Shown one piece after another: positions 1-8,809 of a DNA stretch of 64,000 nt. The notes beneath the pieces are model-generated. The model worked only from the letters and a program-made list of their open reading frames with translations. It had not been told where the DNA came from and made no database searches. Both the position numbers and the translations under genes were made by a program. Numbering within the stretch: the stretch's first letter is position 1; each line of letters begins with the position of its first letter. Origin of the DNA: Rufibacter psychrotolerans (GTDB lineage Bacteria; Bacteroidota; Bacteroidia; Cytophagales; Hymenobacteraceae); contig NZ_JAFFJV010000007.1 of the NCBI RefSeq assembly GCF_016924645.1, positions 1 to 64,000 of the forward strand, written 5' to 3'.

Positions 1-204
1 TTTTTTTAGTGGTTTTTTTTGATTTGGGGTTTATTTATTTCTGTGTTTAACATACCGCGCCATAGTTGAGAATTAGATATAAACGCGATTATCAACAAGA
101 GAGAATCATCCCCCTACCCCCTTCAAAGGGGGACGGAACGCGTACAAAATGAGAATGTCTAGCAGAATCTTACCAAAGGCATTTTGCCGTAGTATCCACA
201 AACA

Positions 205-234
205 AAAATCCCACTCCTAAAGAAGTGGGATTTT
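205..234 (-). terminator. Hairpin terminator of the metalloprotease gene
   Basis: Perfect 10-bp inverted repeat AAAATCCCAC / GTGGGATTTT with a 10-base loop, 32 bases past the stop codon of the minus-strand metalloprotease. The A/T ends of the stem give the U-run expected in either direction. Confidence 0.8.
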
Positions 235-264
235 GACCTGTTTTCGGGAAAACGGCAGTAAAAC
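229..264. repeat. 36-bp palindromic element, copy 1
   Basis: Frame: G, ATTT, 7 bases, TTTT, CGGG, AAAA, 7 bases, AAAA, C. The outer arms pair poorly but all four A/T tetrads are in register. It ends 2 bp beyond the stop codon of the minus-strand metalloprotease and overlaps the tail of its terminator. This is the first of 30 copies; see findings. Confidence 0.8.
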
Positions 265-265
265 G

Positions 266-2695
266 TTATTCGCAGCCGATAGCTCCACCAGAGCCGATGG
301 GGGCACCGGGCGGAAGGTCTTTGTGCAGTTGCGGTTTGGCTTCTACCGGTTTCTGCAGGCGATCTAAGGCTAGCAGGGCATTGGCTTTCACTGCCTCGTT
401 TGAGGATTTCGCCTGTTTCTTGGCTGTTTTCTCTAAGTTCTCTAAATGCAACAGGGCGGCAGCGCGTACCGGATAGGCGGCGTTTTCATCCTGAGAGAGC
501 GCCAGCAGGTGCGTGAGTACCAGTTGTTGGGTGAGCAATTGAATTTGGCCGTCCAGCCCCGAGGCGGGTTTGGCCCACGTCTGTTCAATCACCTGGTTCC
601 AGACTTCGTCCAATCCCAGCTTGCTGCCGCGGGCTTTCAGTTCTACCAGACGGGCAGCGCGTTCGGGATGGAACAGGAAGGACAACGTGAAATCAGCGGA
701 GGCTTCGGCGGCGGCCAGTGGGTCAAAGGTGAGGCCGGTGCGTTTGTCAAACAACTCCCGCGTGGGCGACCAACCCGCTGGGCGGGGTGGAATGGCGGAG
801 ATGATCTTCTCCGGCAGGGTGAGTACGTTGGGTTGTAACGTGGCGAGTAGGGCATCCAGGGCTTGCTGCTGCTCGGCTTTGGGTACGAACTCGGTGACCA
901 CTTGTCCGTCGCCGCGGGAGGCGTAGGTGTAGTTCAGGCCACCTACTACTTTGGCGGCAGCTTCTACCTGGTAGCGGTGGTAATTGTAGATGGGCACCAG
1001 CACGTCTTCCAGCATGGCCATCGGCACGCCAGGTTTGATGTTGTTTTCCCCGAAACGCTCCAGGGCTTTCTGCCGGATGGCGAGTACGTTTCTCAGTTCC
1101 TCGGCAGCGTTAGGTCCGTTGTCCCAGAGGTGGGCCTGCGGATGCGCTCCGCCGGGAGCCCGTGAGTCACGGTCCGAGATGAATTGCAGGCCTTTCTGGT
1201 GACCTGCGCGCAGTAATTGGTCTAAGGCTTGTTTCTCGTTGGTGCCTTGCGGGAAATCCTGGTAGCCGTAGGTCACGGCCAGTTTGTCCCATTCGCCAAT
1301 GCCCACGGCGTAGGCATCAGACAAGTCGATCTGCCCGTTGGAGGTGAGTTTCACAGTAGGGTGCGGGTAATCCATCACGGAGGCGCGGTTGCTCACGCTG
1401 GCGGCGTAGTTGTGCATGATGCCCAACGTGTGGCCTAACTCGTGCGCTGATAGTTGTCTTAACCGGGCCAGGGCCATTTTCATCATCTCGGGATTGGCGG
1501 GTTTGCCTTGTTCATATGGAGCCAGCAGACCTTCGGCGATGAGGAAATCCTGGCGCACGCGCAGCGATCCCAAACTTACGTGGCCTTTGATGATTTCTCC
1601 GGTGCGCGGGTCGGTGACCGAGGCCCCGTAACTCCAGCCCCTGGTGCTGCGGTGCACCCACTGAATCACGTTGTAGCGCACATCCATGGGATCAGCGTCT
1701 GCGGGCAGGATTTCCACTTTGAAGGCGTCTTTGTACCCGGCGGCCTCAAACGCCTGCGCCCACCAGCGGGCACCCTCCAGTAAAGCGGTTCTGATAGATT
1801 CTGGCGCGGCATGGTCTACGTAGCACACAATGGGTTCCACCGCCTCAGAAATCGGCGCAGCGGGGTTCTTTTTTTGTAACCGGTGGCGGGCAATGAACCG
1901 CTTCACAATGGGCTCATCAACGGGCGTGCTGAAATCCATGTACTCAATCCCGAAATAGCCAGCCCGCGGGTCCATGGCTCTGGGCGTGTAGTTCTTATCC
2001 GGTAGCTGGATGAAAGAGTGGTGCTGGCGCAAGGTGATAGCTTGTACCGAGGGCGTAACGCTGCGCACGAAACCGCCCGCGTCCTCACCGCCCACAAACG
2101 TGAGCGTGGCTTCAAACTCGGTGTTCTGCGGAAAGTTCTTGGTGCGGGGCAAATACATGACCGAGCGATCTGCATCCAGGCGGTAAGAGCCCTGCCGACT
2201 GCGCTTGATGCTGCCCACCACGTCATGGGCATCGCGAAGCAGAAATTGAGTAGCATCAACCAGCACTTTGTCTCCCTCGGTGGCTTCCACCTTGAAGCCC
2301 CACAACGCGGATTGAGCGAAAGACTGGGCCACGGCCTGTTCCTCGGCGGGGTTGCCGTTCATGGCGCGGTAGCCCTGGTTGGGTTCAATGAGCAGCACCT
2401 TGGGGCCAACCTTGTGGAAATACACCACGTGCTCGCCGCCCAGCTGTCCACGGTCCAGCCCGATATCATTGGAGCCGAGGCCAGCGGCCAGGGAGTTTAC
2501 GTAGAAGAATTGCTGATCCAGTTTGTCAATCTCCAGCAGGATTCGGCCGGTAGCCTCGTCCCAGTAAAACGGAAAATAGCCGCTGAATTTCTGCATGCCA
2601 GCAGTTTTACCGGCGATTCCTGCGGGTTTGTTTAGGGCCCAGATGTGGGAAAATGCCAGAAAAGCGAACAGAAAGGAGAGGAGCGTTTTGCGCAT
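266..2695 (-). CDS. Secreted zinc-dependent metalloprotease (DUF5117/DUF4953 type)
   Basis: An 809-residue exported protease. The start chosen is the ATG at 2695: it is followed directly by a signal peptide (MRKTLLSFLFAFLAFSHIWA). A further upstream ATG at 2755 would add 20 residues before the signal peptide and overlaps a TATGTTT string that looks more like a promoter box. The catalytic zinc motif HELGHTLGIMH lies near residues 418-428 of the chosen protein and continues into N-Y, as in the gluzincin/metzincin-like family usually annotated DUF5117 (N-terminal half) plus DUF4953 (C-terminal half). These proteins are common in Bacteroidota; their natural substrates are not known to me. The gene stands alone, is divergent from the CPBP gene, and is followed by its own hairpin. 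Function as a peptidase is inferred from the motif. Confidence 0.88.
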   Translation of the reverse strand: MRKTLLSFLFAFLAFSHIWALNKPAGIAGKTAGMQKFSGYFPFYWDEATGRILLEIDKLDQQFFYVNSLAAGLGSNDIGLDRGQLGGEHVVYFHKVGPKVLLIEPNQGYRAMNGNPAEEQAVAQSFAQSALWGFKVEATEGDKVLVDATQFLLRDAHDVVGSIKRSRQGSYRLDADRSVMYLPRTKNFPQNTEFEATLTFVGGEDAGGFVRSVTPSVQAITLRQHHSFIQLPDKNYTPRAMDPRAGYFGIEYMDFSTPVDEPIVKRFIARHRLQKKNPAAPISEAVEPIVCYVDHAAPESIRTALLEGARWWAQAFEAAGYKDAFKVEILPADADPMDVRYNVIQWVHRSTRGWSYGASVTDPRTGEIIKGHVSLGSLRVRQDFLIAEGLLAPYEQGKPANPEMMKMALARLRQLSAHELGHTLGIMHNYAASVSNRASVMDYPHPTVKLTSNGQIDLSDAYAVGIGEWDKLAVTYGYQDFPQGTNEKQALDQLLRAGHQKGLQFISDRDSRAPGGAHPQAHLWDNGPNAAEELRNVLAIRQKALERFGENNIKPGVPMAMLEDVLVPIYNYHRYQVEAAAKVVGGLNYTYASRGDGQVVTEFVPKAEQQQALDALLATLQPNVLTLPEKIISAIPPRPAGWSPTRELFDKRTGLTFDPLAAAEASADFTLSFLFHPERAARLVELKARGSKLGLDEVWNQVIEQTWAKPASGLDGQIQLLTQQLVLTHLLALSQDENAAYPVRAAALLHLENLEKTAKKQAKSSNEAVKANALLALDRLQKPVEAKPQLHKDLPPGAPIGSGGAIGCE

Positions 2696-2842
2696 GTTTT
2701 TGGAAAAGTAAGCCTGAAACGGAATGAGCTGGATAAGGTAGCGAATTTGAAACATAGGGGCAAGGCTATGTTCTGGCTGGTTGCCTTAGGTTTTATCTGT
2801 TAGCTCCTGAGAACGTCCGTGGAAGCAATATCATAATACCCC

Positions 2843-2850
2843 TATATTTG
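2843..2850 (+). promoter_or_regulatory. Candidate -7 box of the CPBP gene
   Basis: TATATTTG fits the Bacteroidota -7 consensus TAnnTTTG exactly and lies 44 bases before the ATG at 2895. No clear TTTG is found about 20 bases upstream, so only the -7 part is supported. Confidence 0.45.
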
Positions 2851-2894
2851 CGTTGAAACCGATCTGAACGCACTAATCAAACCTTGTTGAAAAA

Positions 2895-3680
2895 ATGGCA
2901 CTCGTCCAAACAACCTCGTCTCCTATCACTAGCCGTCGTTCGTGGGGGACTGTTCTGGGCGGATACCTGGCCCTGGCACTCACGTACCATGCCGCTGAAT
3001 ATGCTATGCGTTTCCACCAGCATATTCCGCTGTTCCTGGGGTTGATGCTGGCCGTGGTGCCGGTAGCCTATGTGGTGGCCCGGTTGCAGGGCTTCCCGGG
3101 TTTGAAAGCCTGGGGCATGCAGTTCAACAAAAAGTACGCGTTGCTGCTGCTGGTAGGCTTGTCGCTGGGCTTGCTGGTAAACGGACTGGCCTTCGCGGTG
3201 CGGCTGTGGATGGGCATTGAGGTGGTGAGCCTGGTACCCGATACCGCCACGTTGCTCACCCAGACGTTGCTTTTCGCAGTGGGTACCTTCCTGCCTTCTC
3301 TGGCCGAGGATATTCTCACCCGCGGCTACCTGTTTGGGCATTTGCAAGGGAAGTTGAGCAAGTGGGGCTTTGTGCTAGTGTCTTCCGCGGTCTACGTCCT
3401 GAACCACATCTATTCCCTTGATGACGGTTTCGCTGCGTTGGCGTATCTGTCTGCGCTAGGCATCATGCTGGCTATTCCGCTGGTTTATACCAGGAACCTG
3501 TGGTACACCGTGGGCGCGCACTGGGCCGGCAACATTGTGTACCGTTTGGGACAGGATGTGCTAAAAGTAGAAGAAGGCCCTTCCACTTTCCCGGGCCTTT
3601 GGGAACTGACCATCTTTGTTCTTCTTTTTGCGGTGGTGAATTATTGGGTAAGCCGGAGAATGGCGAAGAACTTGCGGTGA
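2895..3680 (+). CDS. CPBP family intramembrane protease
   Basis: A 261-residue polytopic membrane protein of the CPBP (CAAX protease and bacteriocin-processing, Abi) family. Hydrophobic segments are visible at about 17-35, 45-63, 82-102, 122-136, 156-172, 178-198 and 232-250. The three family motifs are present: the first as E138-D139-xxx-R143 (usually EExxxR, so the second acid is Asp here), the second as the H171 region (VLNHIY), the third as H209-xxx-N213 (HWAGN). These residues form the glutamate-type active site in characterized members. In bacteria such proteins process prenylated or small peptides or act in bacteriocin self-protection, and nothing nearby tells which. It is monocistronic, divergent from the metalloprotease, and ends 20 bp before a 36-bp element. 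Confidence 0.85.
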   Translation: MALVQTTSSPITSRRSWGTVLGGYLALALTYHAAEYAMRFHQHIPLFLGLMLAVVPVAYVVARLQGFPGLKAWGMQFNKKYALLLLVGLSLGLLVNGLAFAVRLWMGIEVVSLVPDTATLLTQTLLFAVGTFLPSLAEDILTRGYLFGHLQGKLSKWGFVLVSSAVYVLNHIYSLDDGFAALAYLSALGIMLAIPLVYTRNLWYTVGAHWAGNIVYRLGQDVLKVEEGPSTFPGLWELTIFVLLFAVVNYWVSRRMAKNLR

Positions 3681-3699
3681 AAGCAACAGCTGGTACTCT

Positions 3700-3735
3700 G
3701 TTTTAGGCCTGTTTTATAGAAAGAAGCTAAAAAAA
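3700..3735. repeat. 36-bp palindromic element, copy 2
   Basis: Left half is the consensus (GTTTT, AGGCCTG, TTTT); the right half has decayed to an A-rich run. It lies 20 bp past the CPBP stop and abuts the terminator of the convergent gene. Confidence 0.75.
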
Positions 3736-3769
3736 ACGGCGATCACCTCTGGAAAGGAAGTGACCGCCG
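3730..3769 (-). terminator. Terminator of the broken secreted-protein gene
   Basis: Read on the minus strand, GGCGGTCAC ... GTGATCGCC is followed by eight T residues. The stem lies at 3738-3768 with one mismatch, about 50 bases past the final stop codon at 3821. Confidence 0.8.
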
Positions 3770-3820
3770 CTTGTATTGATTTAACCAGCAGGATGCCAAG
3801 TAACCAGGGTTCTGCCCCCC

Positions 3821-4435
3821 TTAAAGCACCTCTATGCCTACTACTTCCTTGATCTTGTAGTAGTTCTTGGCCGAGGGGACATACACCTCAATCTCCTGCC
3901 ATTTTACCTTCACTTTGCTGTTGACAAACTTGTTAGAACCCGCCACAAATTTCTCTGAACCCGTAAACTACCTGAGCCAGATAAAAGACTTTTCATTGTT
4001 CTTGTCGTCTGTGAGAATGAAGTAGTTGAAGTCTTTGGTGTCAATGCGCTTCAGGGTGCCTTCGGTAGTGCCAGCCAGGGAGCCTGCTTCGTTGGCCTTG
4101 GCCATTTTCACCGACAAAGCAATGAAGCTCTGGCAATTGTCCTTGAAAAGGTTCTTGGCTACCTCTTCGCCCACCTTTTTCATGGCAGCCTGGTCAGAAA
4201 TTTCCACATTTTTCTCCTCGGCGTACTGAACCATCAAACTAAGTTGCTGACTGAAACAGTCTACCACCGCCTTTTCGGCGCTGGGTTTGTCTGTGATCTG
4301 CTCTAAGTCAACCTTAGAAAGGCAGGCGCACAGATTATCAGATAACTTTTTTTCGGTGGCGCTAAGCGTTGCCTGGGCATTGGCAAAGGAAAAGAGGAAG
4401 CAACTAAAGAACGACAGGAGTAAAAATTTTTTCAT
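3821..4435 (-). pseudogene. Secreted hypothetical protein gene interrupted by an in-frame amber codon
   Basis: The reading frame starts at the ATG at 4435 with a clear signal peptide (MKKFLLLSFFSCFLFSFANA) and runs to a TAG at 3968-3970 after 155 codons. The same frame then continues without interruption for 48 more codons with good coding character (for example SEKFVAGSNKF and WQEIEVYVPSAKNYYK) to TAA at 3821, just before the terminator. The likely ancestral product is about 204 residues; TAG differs by one base from a Tyr or Trp codon, and Tyr would fit the flow of the sequence. There is no frameshift. I do not recognise a named domain; cysteines near the mature N terminus (LCACLSK) are notable. 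It is either a recent nonsense mutation, a sequencing error, or readthrough. An ORF caller would report only the truncated first part and may extend its start upstream. Confidence 0.75.
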
Positions 4436-4657
4436 GTAGGGTTGGTAAAAGGGTATAAAAATGTAAGGGTATAAAAAGACAATAATATCAATTAATGGAG
4501 GAATAAGAATGAGGCAATTCCTGGTGGGCACTTTTCTGCTTGCCGGTGCAAACAAGCCGCAGCGCCATGTGTTTCTCCTTGGCTTTGCAGAACAGGTGTA
4601 GCGTAAAGAAGCGGCGGAACAAAGCCGAAGGAAAACATTCAAGAATGTAAGAGGAAC

Positions 4658-4701
4658 TTCCGTTTTGGGCCTCTTTTCTATAAGAGAGGCCCAAAACGGA
4701 A
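4658..4701 (-). terminator. Long hairpin terminator of the Ldh-type gene
   Basis: Near-perfect 20-bp arms (one mismatch) around CTAT, 4 bases past the stop codon of the dehydrogenase. Its core at 4662-4697 is a 36-bp palindromic element with an extra TTCC/GGAA stem. Confidence 0.8.
4662..4697. repeat. 36-bp palindromic element, copy 3
   Basis: GTTTT, GGGCCTC, TTTT, CTAT, AAGA, GAGGCCC, AAAA, C. A nearly fully paired copy embedded in a terminator, 9 bp past a minus-strand stop. Confidence 0.85.
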
Positions 4702-4705
4702 ATGG

Positions 4706-5776
4706 CTACAACGTCACCCCAAATTTCTCGCCCAAGCCTTCCAGATCCTTCACCACCGGGGGCAGCAGCGGAATACCTTCTTTCAGGCGCTGCTCGGTAA
4801 AAATGCGCTCCGGATCGCCGGGGATGAGGACTTGGTGGCCTTCTTTGGCTTTGGAGCTTCTGAAGCGGGTAATCCAGTTGTCCATGTGGTGTTTGAAGTC
4901 CTCGGCGGGGCGGAAGGCGTCTACCCTCATGGCCCCGAAGAAGTGCCCGATGCCTTCGCCCACCGGATCTGCGGGCGGCGCCAGGAAACTCACGAACGGA
5001 GGCACCCACGGCCCGTAATTGGCCCCGGACAAGACGGCCGAGAAAATGTCTACCACGGCACCCAGCGCGTAGCCTTTGTGGCTGCCGGTATCGCCGCCCA
5101 AGGGGAGCAGCGCGCCGCCGTCTTTCAGTTCATGCGGATTAACGGAGGCCGAGCCATCGGCGGCCTGAATCCAGCCCAGGGGCGCTTCCAGGTTCTTGCG
5201 CTGCAGCATCTCCAGCTTGCCATTGGCGGCGGTGGTGGTGGCTAAATCGGCGACGAAGGGCGGTTGTTCATTGGCCGGAATCGCCACGGCGATGGGGTTG
5301 GTGCCCAGCAATCGTTCCAAGGAATAAGTAGGGGCCACGAGCGGACTGGCGTTAGTCATAGCCAGGCCAATCATGTCGTGCTCCAGGGCTTTCATGGCGT
5401 GGTACCCGGCAATGCCGTAATGGTTGGAATTCTTCACGCTCACCCAGCCGCTGCCGGCTACTTTGGCTTTCTCCAGCGCAATCTGCATCGCCTTTGGAGC
5501 CACTACCAGGCCAAGACCGCCGTCGCCGTCTACCGTGGCAGTGCTGGGCGTCTCATGCACCACACGCACATTAGGCGTAGCGTTGATGCGCCCTGCTTCC
5601 CACAACCGAACGTAGCCAATGAGGCGGGCTACGCCGTGCGAATCCACGCCGCGCAGATCGGCAGAGAGCAGGGTTTCGGTGGCCGTTTGGGCGTCATCTG
5701 GGGGGCAGCCGATGGCTAGGAATATCTGGCGGGAGAAATCAAAAAGGCGTTGGTAAGAGTACATGCGCAAATTCAT
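4706..5776 (-). CDS. Ldh family NAD(P)-dependent oxidoreductase (malate/L-lactate/ureidoglycolate dehydrogenase type)
   Basis: A 356-residue protein of the Ldh_2 family (type-2 malate/L-lactate dehydrogenases, not the classical LDH fold). Family landmarks are visible: ADLRGVDSHGVARL near residues 39-52 with the catalytic His of the SHG motif, NSNHYGIAGYHAM near 116-128, the MTNASP segment near 140, and GTNPIAVAIP near 158. It should reduce or oxidise a 2-hydroxy acid or related compound in the cytoplasm with NAD(P). The exact substrate cannot be read from sequence. The first ATG gives MNLRMYSYQ; the second Met (residue 5) is an equally good start. Monocistronic, with a strong hairpin directly after its stop. 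Confidence 0.88.
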   Translation of the reverse strand: MNLRMYSYQRLFDFSRQIFLAIGCPPDDAQTATETLLSADLRGVDSHGVARLIGYVRLWEAGRINATPNVRVVHETPSTATVDGDGGLGLVVAPKAMQIALEKAKVAGSGWVSVKNSNHYGIAGYHAMKALEHDMIGLAMTNASPLVAPTYSLERLLGTNPIAVAIPANEQPPFVADLATTTAANGKLEMLQRKNLEAPLGWIQAADGSASVNPHELKDGGALLPLGGDTGSHKGYALGAVVDIFSAVLSGANYGPWVPPFVSFLAPPADPVGEGIGHFFGAMRVDAFRPAEDFKHHMDNWITRFRSSKAKEGHQVLIPGDPERIFTEQRLKEGIPLLPPVVKDLEGLGEKFGVTL

Positions 5777-6138
5777 TTGAAACGGTCAAAGGTAAGGCAA
5801 TCCAAAGAAATGTTACCAGTAAGATTGCAGGCTTTGTGCCGGCTTCTGAGTAGGAAGTGCGGGAACCGCCTGCAAAGCGAGGCTTCCTGTAAGATGTAGC
5901 AGGCTGCCACTGTCCTGCGCTTTTCACCCGTAGGGGTGTAAGATAGTTGGCTGTCCTCCTGGTACTGTTTCAGGCCTGTTTTCCGGAAAATCGTTCTAAA
6001 ACCAATTAATTAGACCAGGAAAAGCTGATGAAGCAACCCGCCGCCGTACTTTCGCATCTTCCTGGTAAAAGCAACCCCGCCGCTGATTTTTCTGGAACGG
6101 ATTTTGCCTTTTGCTGAATATCAGAAACTGCTAATATT
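5777..6138. other. Divergent intergenic region
   Basis: 362 bp between the divergent dehydrogenase and TPR genes. It contains a short imperfect repeat of CCTGCAAAGCGAGGCTTCCTG and related strings at about 5826-5925 and one 36-bp element. No convincing small gene was found. Confidence 0.6.
5967..6002. repeat. 36-bp palindromic element, copy 4
   Basis: GTTTC, AGGCCTG, TTTT, CCGG, AAAA, TCGTTCT, AAAA, C. It lies between two divergent genes, where no gene ends, so it cannot be a terminator for either neighbour. The right outer arm does not pair with the left. Confidence 0.8.
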
Positions 6139-8502
6139 ATGAAAGCACGCTTACTCTCCTACCTCTTCGTTTCGCTGCTCTTCTGGAGCGGGCAGGCCGA
6201 GGCGCAGTCTTCTACCAAAGTGCTCTATGAGCAGAACCGGCAGGAAACGATGTCTATTTCCAGCTTCGCCAATTCGCAACTCAATGCGTTGGTGCAGCAA
6301 CTGGGGAGAGACAACCATCACCGGTCGGGGAAACTGGTGCTACCCGTGGAATTTGAGCAGCAGGAGAAAATCACGCGTACCGGAGACCAGGTAACGGTGA
6401 ACGCCTCGGTACGGAACGTGCGGGTGCGGGAACAAGTGCTATTCCGGGAGTTCGATTTTGCTGATGCGTTAACGCCCACCGTGATCAATGCCAGGGTGCA
6501 GTTGCTAGGCCGCGAAGACAAAGTGCTGCAGACTTTTGATGTTTCCAACAAGCACATCAGCGAAGATGGCGCCACCATGCTGGTGCAGACTACCCTCAAA
6601 GACACCTCAGATTTCGCGGGATACAAGGTGCGGGTGGTGGAGAGAAAGCTCGGCTTTTCTGCGGGGAACGACGGTGCCGTACGGAACCGATTAACCTTGG
6701 TGGACCGCTATTATGACGCCGATGCCCGGTTAGCCGAACTGTCCCGGGGACTGCAGACCATCAACCCGAATGACATAGACCATCTGGCCGTGCACGGCGA
6801 TCGGTTAAAGAGCCTGGAGCGGGATCTGAGCCAATTATACGACAGCCGCATGGAGCGGGAACTAGGCTTGAACCGGCATGACCCGGTGCAGTTACGCCGT
6901 CGGGCAAAAGACCTGGAAGTGCGCATGAGAGAGCGCCGGTTGGCCTTGGATCAGATGTGGGCGCGCCTGCCCGAGATCTACTACACCCGTGGTCTGGAAC
7001 TAGCCATGAACGGCAACACCCGGGCCGGTAGGGAGTTCTTTGAGCGCTCTTTGCAGGCTAACCCCGCCTTCGCGCCGGCGCACCTGCAACTTGCCCGTCT
7101 GGACTTCAAAGCCGGTTACCTGAAAGAAGCCGCCCAACGCACCCGTGATCTTTTGAACCGCATGCAGGTTGATCCGGAGACCTATCAGTTTGGGCAGGAG
7201 TTGGCGTTGGACATCCAGAACGAGTACGTGCAGGAGGGCGAGCAACTGAACAACCAAGGCAAATACCGTCAGGCGCTGGAGCAGTTTGAGCAAGCCCAGG
7301 ATTTCTGCCGAAGCATCTCCAGCCTGCGCTGCCGGGCAGAGTTGTGGGAGAAAGGCATTGTCTTCGCCAAAAACGGGATTTACGACGATTTGCTGCAAGA
7401 CGGTCGCCAGGCTCTGAACCAGAAAAACCTGAGCCAGGCTGAGAAACTGGCCAAGGAGGCCCAGCAGTACGCCCGTACCAACAAAACCGCCATTGATTCA
7501 GATGCCGCTGCAACCACGTTAATGCGCGATGTGCAGCAGCAGTTCTATCTTGGCTACATGGCCGAGGGCCGCAAAGCGCTTCAAACGAAGCAATACAGTG
7601 CTGCGTTGACAGCCTTTGAGAAAGGCAAAAGCCTGGCCAGCGAGTATAACCTGACCCCGCAAGCCGATGCGGAGAAACTGCTTCGGCAGGCCGCCCGTCC
7701 GGTAATCCTGGCCAAAATTGCCGAAGGTCAGCTTCAGGCCAACGCGAACAAACTGCCCCAGGCCCGCACCATCGCCTCAGAGGTGACGAACCTGCAGATC
7801 CGTTACGGACTGGTGAATGACAAAGAATTGGATGGTAAGTTCCGGGCGCTGAGCCAAGGTATCTTCTCGCAGGAGTGTGCCAATGCCCAGGCTGCCTATG
7901 ATCAGCACTACCAACGCTCTCTGCAATTGAGCGGCCAACGCCAGTTTGCCCAAGCCGCCGCCGAGCTGGACAAAGCCATTGCCGCCGCCAAACAAAACGG
8001 AGGCTGCGCCATTGCCTTCGCTACCGCCGATGTGGAGTTGACCCGCATTGATGCCCCGGCCCATTACCAGGAGCTGCTGCAGAAAGCCAATGAGTTGATC
8101 GGCCAGAACAACATGACCGAGGCGGTAAAAGTGTACCAGCAAGCCAGCCGCCATTTTGAAGAAACCGAGGTGGCTCGTTTTAGCCTCGGGCACCAGCCGC
8201 TGCTCACCTTTGCCATGGCCCACGAAAACAAAGCCTTCGTAGCAGAGGCGGCCCGGCACGCCGCGGCCAACGGAGATGCCGCTGGTTCCTTAGATTTGGT
8301 AAAACGCCTGGTTTCCTTAAAATACACCAAATATAACCTGAACCAACTGCAGGAACAAGTAGGCCAGCAACTCGCCACCCGAGACGCCCAAACCAACCCC
8401 AAAGCCGATTACAAGCAATTGGCCAACACCTACACCGCTGGCAACAAAGACTTGAAAAAGCTGAACAAGGCTTACCAGAAGCAGTTCAAGAAACTGACTT
8501 AG
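6139..8502 (+). CDS. Secreted tetratricopeptide-repeat protein
   Basis: A 787-residue protein with a signal peptide (MKARLLSYLFVSLLFWSGQAEAQ) and a mostly alpha-helical body. The region from about residue 60 to 190 looks like a beta-rich N-terminal domain; from about 280 onward the sequence shows repeated TPR-like helices (for example MNGNTRAGREFFERSLQANP, LNNQGKYRQALEQFEQAQDF, LQTKQYSAALTAFEKGKSLA, LSGQRQFAQAAAELDKAIAA), each with the small-large residue pattern of the fold. The C-terminal 50 residues are Lys/Gln-rich. TPR proteins mediate protein contacts; this one should act in the periplasm. No enzyme motif was seen and the partner is unknown. Monocistronic, with a strong hairpin after the stop. 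Confidence 0.8.
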   Translation: MKARLLSYLFVSLLFWSGQAEAQSSTKVLYEQNRQETMSISSFANSQLNALVQQLGRDNHHRSGKLVLPVEFEQQEKITRTGDQVTVNASVRNVRVREQVLFREFDFADALTPTVINARVQLLGREDKVLQTFDVSNKHISEDGATMLVQTTLKDTSDFAGYKVRVVERKLGFSAGNDGAVRNRLTLVDRYYDADARLAELSRGLQTINPNDIDHLAVHGDRLKSLERDLSQLYDSRMERELGLNRHDPVQLRRRAKDLEVRMRERRLALDQMWARLPEIYYTRGLELAMNGNTRAGREFFERSLQANPAFAPAHLQLARLDFKAGYLKEAAQRTRDLLNRMQVDPETYQFGQELALDIQNEYVQEGEQLNNQGKYRQALEQFEQAQDFCRSISSLRCRAELWEKGIVFAKNGIYDDLLQDGRQALNQKNLSQAEKLAKEAQQYARTNKTAIDSDAAATTLMRDVQQQFYLGYMAEGRKALQTKQYSAALTAFEKGKSLASEYNLTPQADAEKLLRQAARPVILAKIAEGQLQANANKLPQARTIASEVTNLQIRYGLVNDKELDGKFRALSQGIFSQECANAQAAYDQHYQRSLQLSGQRQFAQAAAELDKAIAAAKQNGGCAIAFATADVELTRIDAPAHYQELLQKANELIGQNNMTEAVKVYQQASRHFEETEVARFSLGHQPLLTFAMAHENKAFVAEAARHAAANGDAAGSLDLVKRLVSLKYTKYNLNQLQEQVGQQLATRDAQTNPKADYKQLANTYTAGNKDLKKLNKAYQKQFKKLT

Positions 8503-8517
8503 CTCTTTGGTGATAGT

Positions 8518-8568
8518 ATAAAACGGCACAGCCTCTCTTGAGTAAGAAGAGAGGCTGTGCCGTTTTAT
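8518..8568. terminator. Perfect long hairpin after the TPR gene
   Basis: 22-bp perfect arms starting ATAAAACGGCACAGCCTCTC around the loop GAGTAAG, 15 bp past the stop. The A/T ends of the stem fit a bidirectional terminator. It is not a member of the 36-bp family. Confidence 0.85.
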
Positions 8569-8599
8569 ATTCCAAATATTTTTATGGGGCTCTTGCCCC

Positions 8600-8620
8600 A
8601 AGGCAGTTGTAAACTGCCTT
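8600..8620. repeat. Small perfect hairpin
   Basis: AAGGCAGTT / AACTGCCTT with a three-base loop, directly before the next inverted repeat. Role unknown. Confidence 0.5.
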
Positions 8621-8656
8621 CATGGTAGGTCCAAGTCACAGACTTGAACCATGGAA
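8619..8656. repeat. Inverted repeat family E, copy 1
   Basis: An imperfect palindrome, TTCATGGT ... ACCATGGAA, containing GGTAGGTCCAAGTCACAGAC. The same 20 bases occur in the opposite orientation at 26.02-26.05 kb, so this is an interspersed repeat. Confidence 0.6.
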
Positions 8657-8678
8657 AATATAAAGGAAATAGAAGAAC

Positions 8679-8756
8679 CTATGGCGCGGAAGTAAATCCG
8701 TGCAATAGATCTCCTCTAGAAAGTGGAAAGGCACGGAAGTAACTTCCGCGCCATAG
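8679..8756. repeat. Inverted repeat family B, copy 1
   Basis: A 78-bp element with 25-bp arms (8679-8703 and 8731-8756) beginning CTATGGCGCGGAAGT. The arm recurs at 36642-36667 with one difference, and its tip CCGCGCCATAG also occurs at 55-65. Confidence 0.7.
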
Positions 8757-8809
8757 AGAATAGAGAATAATGTAGGAGTCAATTAAAGATGGATTAGCAA
8801 CACCGCTGC

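Larger units (their letters stand above)
1..265. other. Intergenic region at left edge
   Basis: No gene is seen in this stretch. It opens with T-rich runs, carries the string CCGCGCCATAG at 55-65 that matches the end of the inverted repeats at 8.7 kb and 36.65 kb, and a G/C hairpin at about 108-134 (runs of C then G around TTCAAAGG). The right end holds a terminator hairpin and a 36-bp element, listed separately. Confidence 0.6.
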
